From NCBI GenBank assembly GCA_903941145.1, contig CAJANQ010000172.1, positions 1 to 5,570 on the forward strand: a stretch of 5,570 bases of DNA, read 5' to 3'. This document shows, piece by piece, positions 1 to 5,022 of the stretch. The translations under genes were made by a program, and so were the position numbers. Below the pieces are notes generated by a model. That model had not been told where the DNA came from. It saw only the letters and a program-made list of their open reading frames with translations, and searched no databases. How positions within the stretch are numbered: position 1 is the stretch's first letter; each line of letters starts with the position of its first letter. This DNA is from an uncultured Actinomycetes bacterium. Its GTDB lineage: Bacteria; Actinomycetota; Acidimicrobiia; Acidimicrobiales; Microtrichaceae.

Positions 1-302
1 ACGGCGTGGAAGTCGTTGGGCACCAGCTCGATGTGCCCCTCGGCGAACGGCGTCCGGAGGTGGTCCGACAGGAAGTACGAGACGTACTGCACGCCGCCGC
101 GGTCGGCGCCGTGGAACTCCCGGGGCCGCATCGGGCTCATCTGGTGGACCCGCACGTCGTCCAGGTCGTGGCGGCGCCGGTCGACCTCGTCAAGGTAGGC
201 CCGGGGTTCGCCGTTGGCGATGGGCACGATCACGTCGGTGCCCGGGCCGAGGCGGTCGACCAGGTCGGCGACGTTCGACGGGGGCGGCACGGCGATGGTC
301 AC
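1..302 (-). CDS. Acetyl-CoA hydrolase / CoA-transferase family protein, N-terminal part (3' end beyond window)
   Basis: This family hydrolyses acetyl-CoA or moves CoA between carboxylic acids (acetate, succinate, 4-hydroxybutyrate and similar); the substrate cannot be told from this piece. About 100 codons are visible. Around residues 25-33 is DVIVPIANGEP, the family's early VxxxNGEP segment. It is followed by a DVRVHQM stretch and then YVSYFLSD...RTPFAEGHIELVPNDF near the window edge, all typical of the N-terminal CoA-transferase domain. Family members are usually 400-500 residues, so three quarters of the gene is missing. I chose GTG at 302-300 because GGGAAG (311-316) lies 8 nt upstream; TTG at 323-321 in the same frame is the alternative. 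The gene follows the nuclease-like gene closely on the same strand, suggesting one transcript. No membrane segment or signal peptide is seen. Family call is firm, exact reaction unknown. Confidence 0.85.
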   Translation of the reverse strand, partial: MTIAVPPPSNVADLVDRLGPGTDVIVPIANGEPRAYLDEVDRRRHDLDDVRVHQMSPMRPREFHGADRGGVQYVSYFLSDHLRTPFAEGHIELVPNDFHA

Positions 303-346
303 CGCGACATCTTCCCACGGCAACCAACTCCGGCGCCCCGGATCAT
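299..346 (-). other. 15-codon mini-frame linking two genes by overlapping stop/start codons
   Basis: On the minus strand ATG 346-344 overlaps the TGA of the nuclease-like gene (ATGA). Its frame then runs 15 codons to a TGA at 301-299, which overlaps the GTG start of the CoA-transferase gene (GTGA). The peptide, MIRGAGVGCRGKMSR, is basic and resembles nothing I know. It may be a translational relay coupling the two genes, or chance in a GC-rich spacer. Confidence 0.3.
311..316 (-). promoter_or_regulatory. Ribosome-binding site deciding the CoA-transferase start
   Basis: On the minus strand GGGAAG stands 8 nt before GTG 302-300. This supports GTG over the TTG 21 nt upstream, whose only purine-rich lead is a GGAG about 5 nt away. 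Confidence 0.5.
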
Positions 347-1017
347 GGGCGGTCCTCTGCGACCCGGGCCACGACGGCGGCCAGACCGGCGCAGTCCAGC
401 TCGTTGTGGACGAGCAGTTTCGTCCAGTAGCCCTTCTGCGTGGCCGTCATCAGCTCCGCACTGCCGTAGCGGGCCAGCGCCGAGCGGACTCCGCGGATCC
501 GCTTGGTGGTGAGTCCCCCGCCGTGCACCGACGCCCGGTGGATGCCGAGCAGCCACTCGTAGCGCTCCAGCCGGTGCCGGCCACCCCGGTCGTCCTTGGG
601 GAACTCCACCGCAGCGTGGTGCCGGCGCTTCCATGCCCTGGCGTGCGGGATGGCGTTCTCGACGGCGCCGGTCCAGAACTCCGCGAGGTCCGGGTCGGCG
701 GCGAGGAGCTCGGTCATCGCCCGGGACTCGCGAGACGACCACGCGAACACCCGCAGCCCGTCGCGGAGCACGTCGACCCGGAGCTGTCGGAAGAGCGCGA
801 CCGGGTCGGCCACCCGGACGGACCATGTGACGCTGGGCGAGGAGTAGCTCTCCATGGCCACCAGCTGTGGGTCGAGGATGAACTGCACGGTCGGCCCGCG
901 GCGGCCGAAGCGCACCCCGAGCATGCACGGCACCTCCCCCATGAGCCCCTCGAAGTCGAGGTAGAGGGCCTGCTCTGCGTCGGCCACCGAGATCGGCGGG
1001 CGGGAAGGTCGGTTCAT
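343..1017 (-). CDS. Predicted RNase H-like fold nuclease (YprB/TM0106-type exonuclease domain), 224 aa
   Basis: Likely a cytoplasmic metal-dependent nuclease of the DnaQ/RNase H-like superfamily, resembling the domain called YprB or predicted RecB-family TM0106 nuclease. The N-terminus has YLDFEG (D21, E23) followed by PCMLGV, matching motif I and the next strand of that fold. FAWSSRESRAM (about 91-101, E97) fits the middle motif. LLVHNELDCAGL (201-212, D208) fits the terminal (Y/H)NxxDCxxL motif. At 224 residues it is a bare nuclease domain, without the helicase or Cas4-like partner often fused to such domains. The ATG at 1017-1015 is chosen because GAGGAG (1025-1030) lies 7 nt upstream; the open frame extends to 1338 but that extension has no family resemblance. 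It is divergent from the cyclic-di-GMP gene and upstream of the CoA-transferase gene. The function is inferred from motifs only and the substrate is unknown. Confidence 0.7.
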   Translation of the reverse strand: MNRPSRPPISVADAEQALYLDFEGLMGEVPCMLGVRFGRRGPTVQFILDPQLVAMESYSSPSVTWSVRVADPVALFRQLRVDVLRDGLRVFAWSSRESRAMTELLAADPDLAEFWTGAVENAIPHARAWKRRHHAAVEFPKDDRGGRHRLERYEWLLGIHRASVHGGGLTTKRIRGVRSALARYGSAELMTATQKGYWTKLLVHNELDCAGLAAVVARVAEDRP

Positions 1018-1024
1018 GTCGTTG

Positions 1025-1030
1025 CTCCTC
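1025..1030 (-). promoter_or_regulatory. Strong ribosome-binding site of the nuclease-like gene
   Basis: GAGGAG on the minus strand, 7 nt before ATG 1017-1015. It fixes the start and excludes the in-frame extension that would begin near 1338. Confidence 0.75.
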
Positions 1031-1055
1031 ACGTACGCACGTTGCGCACGCCCGC

Positions 1056-1083
1056 AATTTTCCGACGGCCGTCCAGCGAGCAA
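1056..1083 (-). promoter_or_regulatory. Candidate promoter of the nuclease-like gene
   Basis: On the minus strand TTGCTC (1083-1078) and AAAATT (1061-1056) are separated by 16 nt, and the predicted transcript start would fall about 30 nt before the ATG. Each hexamer matches its consensus at only three positions. The aatttt run is the only AT-rich patch near this gene, which is the main reason for the call. Confidence 0.25.
1064..1073. promoter_or_regulatory. Perfect 10-bp palindrome, possible operator
   Basis: GACGGCCGTC reads the same on both strands. It sits between the two hexamers of the candidate minus-strand promoter, where a repressor dimer could block RNA polymerase. Such palindromes also arise by chance in DNA this rich in G and C, and no regulator gene is next to it. 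Confidence 0.25.
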
Positions 1084-1134
1084 CTGCGGCACCACGCCAG
1101 TACGGTCGCCGCACCCTTCCGGACGGAGACCAAC

Positions 1135-1194
1135 ATGCCGACGCTCACCACCTGCCTCTGGTTCGACGACCAGGCCCTCGACACCGCCGGCTGA
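1135..1194 (+). pseudogene. 5' remnant of a VOC-superfamily (PhnB / 3-demethylubiquinone methyltransferase-like) gene
   Basis: The 19-codon frame MPTLTTCLWFDDQALDTAG ends in TGA. It closely resembles the opening of the VOC (glyoxalase-like) proteins often labelled PhnB or 3-demethylubiquinone-9 3-methyltransferase, which begin M-x-x-ITxCLWFDxQAEEAAxFYxSxF. The match stops at the stop codon, exactly where FY should follow. I found no continuation of that family in any frame between 1195 and 1281. Family members are about 120-160 residues, so nearly the whole gene is lost. The start signal is intact: GGAG at 1125-1128, 6 nt before ATG. It therefore looks like a gene deleted from codon 20 onward. 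The alternative is a real short leader peptide upstream of the cyclic-di-GMP gene, but the family resemblance favours a remnant. Confidence 0.65.
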
Positions 1195-1223
1195 CCGGCA
1201 GGGCAGGCCGCCCGTCGACCGGT

Positions 1224-1229
1224 TAGGGT
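1224..1229 (+). promoter_or_regulatory. Candidate -10 box for the cyclic-di-GMP gene
   Basis: TAGGGT fits the actinobacterial TAnnnT -10 pattern. Transcription would start near 1236 and leave a leader of about 46 nt holding the ribosome-binding site at 1266-1272. No convincing -35 hexamer lies 16-19 nt upstream, so the call is weak. It lies just downstream of the VOC remnant. Confidence 0.25.
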
Positions 1230-1265
1230 GCTTGTTTCCGCAAAGACCACCCACCACTCCGGGGC

Positions 1266-1272
1266 GGAGAGG
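1266..1272 (+). promoter_or_regulatory. Ribosome-binding site deciding the cyclic-di-GMP gene start
   Basis: GGAGAGG lies 9 nt before GTG 1282-1284. The in-frame GTG at 1228 has no comparable site and lies in the possible -10 box, so 1282 is the preferred start. Confidence 0.65.
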
Positions 1273-1281
1273 CGGCACCAC

Positions 1282-3360
1282 GTGCCCTGGGCCGACGCCA
1301 ACCGAATCCCCACCTCGCCCGACCTGGTCGTCGAGCACCTAGGTCCTGTCGCGATCGCGTCGACGGTCCGTGATGCCAAGGGCGAGGTCCGCGACTTCAT
1401 GTACGAGTACGTGAACCCCGCGTTCGCCGCGGCGGTCGGGGAGAAGCCCGAGACGCTGGTGGGCCACCGACTCCTCGAGCTCTACCCGTCCCATGTCGAC
1501 CGCGGCATCTTCGACGGCTACCGCAGGGTCGTCGACGAACAGGTCGAGTGGGAGACCGACCTGCCGTGGTTCGACGAGCGCTCGGCCAGCGGGTACTTCC
1601 ACATCAGGGTCCAGCCCTTTGCCGACGGGTACCTGGTGGAGGGTCGGGACATCACCCAGGAGCTGCACGTCAGCACGATGGAGCGGCAGCGTCTCGCCAA
1701 CCTGATCGAGGCCGTGCCGGAGTCGATCGTCGTCCTGAAGGCCGAGACCGACGCACGGGGCCAGATCGTGGACTTCACCTACCAGCACGCCAACCGCGCG
1801 TTCTGCGAGCTGGCCGGTGAGGAGCGGTCGACGCTCATCGGGAGCTCACTGCTGACCCTCTATCCGTCGCACCGCGAGCTCGGGCTCTTCGAGGAGTACC
1901 GGCTGGTGGTCGAGACCGGCGAGCCGTTCGTCTCGGAGCTGCCGTGGTTCGAGGAGCGCAACATCAAGGGCTACCTGGAGGTGACGGTCTCCAAGTTCAA
2001 CGGCGGGATCATCGCCACCGGGCGCGACGTCACGGACCGGAAGCGCCTCGAGGAGTCCTTGAACAACGAGGTCCTGACCGACCCGCTCACCGGGCTGGGC
2101 AACCGGCGCATGCTCATCGACCGGATCCGCCACGACCTCTCGCGCCTCGAACGCGACGGAGGCGAGCTCGCCGTGCTGTTCATCGACCTGGACCACTTCA
2201 AGGACGTCAACGACACCCTCGGCCACGAGGTCGGGGACCAGGTCCTGCGCGAGGTGGCCCGGCGCCTCGTCGTAGAGCTCCGGCCGTCGGACACCATCGC
2301 CCGGATCGGCGGGGACGAGTTCGTGGTCGTGGTCCCACGCACCCACTCCCACCGCGACCCCGCAGCGGTCGCCGAGCGGCTCCTCGACCGGCTCGCCGAG
2401 CCGATCAAGGTGGCGGACACATCGGTCCGGCTCGGCGGCAGCATCGGGATCACGACCTCGCGCGGCCGGGGCGACGCCGAGGACCTGGTCCGTCAGGCCG
2501 ACCTGGCGATGTACCGGGCCAAGCGTCGACATGGCGACAGGTTCGAGTTCTTCGACGACCACATCAGCGCCGAGGTCCACCAGCGGGTCACCACCGAGCA
2601 GGCGCTCCGGGCAGCCGTGGAGCACGACGAGTTCGAGCCGTGGTTCCAGCCCGAGGTGGACCTGCGCACCGGCCGGATCGTCGGGTTCGAGGCGCTGGCC
2701 CGGTGGCGGCAGCCCGACGGGACGCTGGTCCCCGCGGCCGAGTGGGTCGAGCACGCCGAGACCTCGGGCCTCATCACCCGTCTGGACCGCGCCCTCAGGG
2801 AGAAGGCCTGCAACGAGTTCGCCAGCTGGCCGCGGCCCGGGCTGTCGGCGCTGGTCCGCCTGTGGCTCAACGTCTCGGCCAGGGAGCTGGTCGAGGCCGA
2901 CACCGCCGAGGTGCTGCTCGACACCGTCCACCGCGCCGGCCTGCAGCCGTCCGACATCGGCATCGAGATCACGGAGACCGCGCTCGTCGCCGAGCCCGAG
3001 ACCGCCAACGCCAACATCGCCTCGCTGGTGCTGGCCGGGGTGCGCGTCGCGGTCGACGACTTTGGGACGGGGTTCGCCTCGTTGGCGTCGCTGCGCGACC
3101 TGCAGGTCGACACCATCAAGATCGACCGCACGTTCACCCAGGGGATCCCGGGCGACGACTTCGACGACGCCGTCGTCGCCGCCACCGTCGCGCTCAGCGA
3201 CACCCTCGAGCTCGGCATCGTCGGCGAGGGCATCGAGACCACGCTCCAACGCGACGCGCTCGCGGAGATGGGCTGCACCACCGGACAGGGGTACCTGTTC
3301 TCACCGCCGCTCCCGGGCAACGAGGCCGCAGCGCTCATCACCGCCGGCATCCCGGCCTGA
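1282..3360 (+). CDS. PAS-PAS-GGDEF-EAL cyclic-di-GMP synthase/phosphodiesterase, 692 aa
   Basis: A cytoplasmic signalling enzyme able in principle both to make cyclic-di-GMP from GTP (GGDEF) and to cleave it (EAL), under control of two PAS sensors. Residues about 15-127 and 138-253 are PAS domains with the same pattern: NxAF, L(V/I)G, LYPSH, YRxVV, LPWF(D/E)ER, GY and GRD(I/V)T. The GGDEF domain (about 262-428) opens with LTDPLTGLGNRR and has an intact GGDEF (343-347). RPSD (334-337) stands five residues before it, the RxxD inhibitory site. The EAL domain (about 438-690) has EALAR (470-474), N530, EITET (562-566), DDFGTGF (592-598), KID (613-615), GEGIET (648-653) and QGYLFSPP, so all usual metal and catalytic positions seem present. 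I see no signal peptide or membrane segment. The PAS ligand is unknown. Codons are like the neighbours. GTG 1282 is the preferred start, which drops 18 residues from the longest frame. It converges on the radical SAM gene. Confidence 0.95.
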   Translation: MPWADANRIPTSPDLVVEHLGPVAIASTVRDAKGEVRDFMYEYVNPAFAAAVGEKPETLVGHRLLELYPSHVDRGIFDGYRRVVDEQVEWETDLPWFDERSASGYFHIRVQPFADGYLVEGRDITQELHVSTMERQRLANLIEAVPESIVVLKAETDARGQIVDFTYQHANRAFCELAGEERSTLIGSSLLTLYPSHRELGLFEEYRLVVETGEPFVSELPWFEERNIKGYLEVTVSKFNGGIIATGRDVTDRKRLEESLNNEVLTDPLTGLGNRRMLIDRIRHDLSRLERDGGELAVLFIDLDHFKDVNDTLGHEVGDQVLREVARRLVVELRPSDTIARIGGDEFVVVVPRTHSHRDPAAVAERLLDRLAEPIKVADTSVRLGGSIGITTSRGRGDAEDLVRQADLAMYRAKRRHGDRFEFFDDHISAEVHQRVTTEQALRAAVEHDEFEPWFQPEVDLRTGRIVGFEALARWRQPDGTLVPAAEWVEHAETSGLITRLDRALREKACNEFASWPRPGLSALVRLWLNVSARELVEADTAEVLLDTVHRAGLQPSDIGIEITETALVAEPETANANIASLVLAGVRVAVDDFGTGFASLASLRDLQVDTIKIDRTFTQGIPGDDFDDAVVAATVALSDTLELGIVGEGIETTLQRDALAEMGCTTGQGYLFSPPLPGNEAAALITAGIPA

Positions 3361-3363
3361 ACC

Positions 3364-3383
3364 GCCCGGCGGAGGCCCCGGGC
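3364..3383. terminator. Candidate bidirectional hairpin between convergent genes
   Basis: GCCCGG (3364-3369) pairs with CCGGGC (3378-3383) around an 8-nt loop, in the 22-bp gap between the two facing stop codons, and its right arm enters the radical SAM stop codon. There is no T tract on either side, so it is not a classical terminator. Its place between tail-to-tail genes is the main support. Confidence 0.35.
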
Positions 3384-4960
3384 TAGGGCGAGCCGCGCCG
3401 CGACGGCGGGTCGACCGCCACGGTGCCGGGAGCCCGGTCGTACATGCGATCCTCGGCCACCAGGAGCACCCAGACCTCGCCGGAGGCGCCGAGCACCATG
3501 CGCACCACAGACCCCGCGACCCCGCGCTCCGGCTGCTGATCGCTCAGCACCACGGTGCGGACGCGGACGTCGTCGACGACCTCGTCGCCCAGGATCCAGG
3601 TGCGGCGGCCGTCGGCCCTCTCGAACGCCGGCACCACCTCGTCGAGCGGTCGGCCGATGAGGGTGCCGTCCAGCCCGAGACGCGGGTGCGGGGACACGCA
3701 GTCCGTCACCGCACCGTCAGCCGCCAGCATGAGGACGGCCACGTCGCCGCCGGACCACGCCGCCAGCCGGTCACGCTGCACGGCGACGTCGGTCATCCCG
3801 GCGGTGCGCTGCAGTGCGCCGACGGCGTCGGCCGACACGTGCCACGACCAGTCCACCGCGGCCTGCGCCTGCCGGGGCGGGGCCGGGACGCCGTCGCGGC
3901 GCTCGGACAGGACCCGTTCGAGCTGGACCATCTGGATGTCCCACTGCTCGCGCAGCCGGGGGGCCAGACCGTCCACCATCGCGGTGTCGCGGGACCAGCG
4001 GGACCAGACACCCTCCAGGTCTGCGGCCGGCAGGTCGTGCAGGGCAAGGCCCAGGTCGGACACCAGGTTGATGCTCACCTCGGCCCCGAGCTCGTCGGCC
4101 CACCGGAGGAACGGCGCGAGCTCGTGGGAGTTGCGGTCCATCAGGCAGAAGCACAGCCGCAGCTCCGTACCCTTGGCCCGGCACACGTCGCGCAGCCGGC
4201 CGACGTTGCGCACCACCTGCTCGAAGTCCGAGCCGCCCCGGATCGCCTCGTACATCTGGGCGCTCGCCCCGTCGATCGACACCGTCACGTCGAACGACCA
4301 GCGGTCGAGCACGTCGGCCACACGGTCGGTCCACACGGTGCCGTTGGTGGTGACCTGCATGCGATCCGGCCCGCCGACCTCGGCCATGAGGTCCCAGACC
4401 CGGAAGTGCTCGGGGATCAGGAACGGCTCGCCGCCCAGGAACTTCGCGTACTGCAGACCGGGGAGGAAGCCAGCAAGGTCCTCGTAGAAGGCGTCGTCGT
4501 AGGGCGAGTCGATCGGCGGCAGCCCGGCCTGGCGACGCAGCGTCGACGACAGCTCGGGCGTGCACATGACGCACGCCAGGTTGCAGCGGTTGGACAGTGC
4601 GAACGTCATGGCGACCGGACCGGCCGGCGCCGCCTCGGTGAGCGGGTACCGGTCGTAGACCGCAGCGTCCGGGTCGAACCGGCCGTGGTCCATGTGCCAG
4701 CGGCACGACGCACAGCCCACACTCATGTCCCAACGCCCGAGCGCCTCGCGGAGCACGCCCTGCCGGGCACCGCCCCACAGGTCGGTCAACCGGTCCTCGC
4801 CGATGCGGCCGAGCGGGTACATCTGGTTGGCGCAGCACGCGTAGACCCAACCGGTGGGGTCGAGCTCGAGGGTGACCCACGGCGCGATGCAGGCGGCGTC
4901 GACCGCATGGCCGCGTCCGGGACGGGCTGCAGCCCAGGCGTCACGCGTCCTCGGGTCCAT
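3383..4960 (-). CDS. Radical SAM protein with N-terminal twitch domain and C-terminal PAS-like segment, 525 aa
   Basis: A predicted iron-sulfur enzyme that would cleave S-adenosylmethionine to start radical chemistry; the substrate is unknown. The first part, about 20-90, is a half SPASM or twitch module: CIAPW (C24), YACC (C42, C43), a GRIGEDRLTDLW stretch, then GCASC (C83, C86), which can ligate an auxiliary [4Fe-4S] cluster. This order, twitch before the core, matches the family named twitch domain-containing radical SAM protein. The core follows with CNLACVMC (C126, C130, C133), LGGEP (175-179), TTNGT (204-208) and SIDG (228-231). After about residue 388 comes a segment with VLMLAADGAV, LIGRPLDEVVP and a final strand GEVWVLLVAED, which reads like a PAS domain; that part is my inference. 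It is soluble, with no signal peptide. The ATG at 4960-4958 is the only ATG, GTG or TTG after the in-frame stop and has no Shine-Dalgarno site. The DUF2254 gene lies 62 bp upstream. Confidence 0.9.
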   Translation of the reverse strand: MDPRTRDAWAAARPGRGHAVDAACIAPWVTLELDPTGWVYACCANQMYPLGRIGEDRLTDLWGGARQGVLREALGRWDMSVGCASCRWHMDHGRFDPDAAVYDRYPLTEAAPAGPVAMTFALSNRCNLACVMCTPELSSTLRRQAGLPPIDSPYDDAFYEDLAGFLPGLQYAKFLGGEPFLIPEHFRVWDLMAEVGGPDRMQVTTNGTVWTDRVADVLDRWSFDVTVSIDGASAQMYEAIRGGSDFEQVVRNVGRLRDVCRAKGTELRLCFCLMDRNSHELAPFLRWADELGAEVSINLVSDLGLALHDLPAADLEGVWSRWSRDTAMVDGLAPRLREQWDIQMVQLERVLSERRDGVPAPPRQAQAAVDWSWHVSADAVGALQRTAGMTDVAVQRDRLAAWSGGDVAVLMLAADGAVTDCVSPHPRLGLDGTLIGRPLDEVVPAFERADGRRTWILGDEVVDDVRVRTVVLSDQQPERGVAGSVVRMVLGASGEVWVLLVAEDRMYDRAPGTVAVDPPSRRGSP

Positions 4961-4968
4961 TGGCGACC

Positions 4969-4974
4969 ACGGTA
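4969..4974 (-). promoter_or_regulatory. Candidate -10 box for leaderless transcription of the radical SAM gene
   Basis: TACCGT on the minus strand fits TAnnnT and ends 8 nt before ATG 4960-4958. That spacing would start transcription at or beside the A of the ATG, as in leaderless actinobacterial genes. The lack of a Shine-Dalgarno site agrees. No clear -35 element is visible. Confidence 0.3.
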
Positions 4975-4992
4975 CCGCCCGGGTCCCGTGAA

Positions 4993-5015
4993 CCGTCCGG
5001 CTTCTCGACCGGCGG
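4993..5015 (-). terminator. Candidate hairpin after the DUF2254 gene
   Basis: On the minus strand CCGCCGG (5015-5009) can pair with CCGGACGG (5000-4993) in seven G-C pairs with one bulged A, closing an 8-nt loop. It begins 8 nt after the DUF2254 stop codon. It has no T tract. It may end or attenuate DUF2254 transcription before the radical SAM gene, which fits a separate promoter for the latter. Confidence 0.35.
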
Positions 5016-5022
5016 CCAGCAG

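Noticed and set aside
6..512. Plus-strand frame at the left edge
   Set aside because: The minus strand there encodes a recognisable CoA-transferase N-terminus; the plus frame is its mirror and runs into the nuclease-like gene.
299..1114. 271-codon minus-strand frame overlapping the nuclease-like gene
   Set aside because: Arg/Gly/Pro-rich shadow frame without motifs. Only its last 15 codons (299-346) are mentioned, because of their junction overlaps.
1228..1281. GTG at 1228 as start of the cyclic-di-GMP gene
   Set aside because: It lacks a ribosome-binding site and overlaps a TAGGGT box; GTG 1282 has GGAGAGG at a good distance and loses no domain residues.
1195..1281. Possible cyclic-di-GMP riboswitch in the leader of the signalling gene
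   Set aside because: The leader is short and I could not find the conserved GEMM core or its paired helices.
1018..1338. N-terminal extension of the nuclease-like protein
   Set aside because: The extension has no family resemblance and crosses the divergent promoter region and VOC remnant; the ATG at 1017 has a strong ribosome-binding site.
1846..3249. 467-codon minus-strand frame opposite the cyclic-di-GMP gene
   Set aside because: Composition is dominated by V, G, D and L with no motif; it mirrors the coding strand of a clearly recognisable GGDEF-EAL gene.
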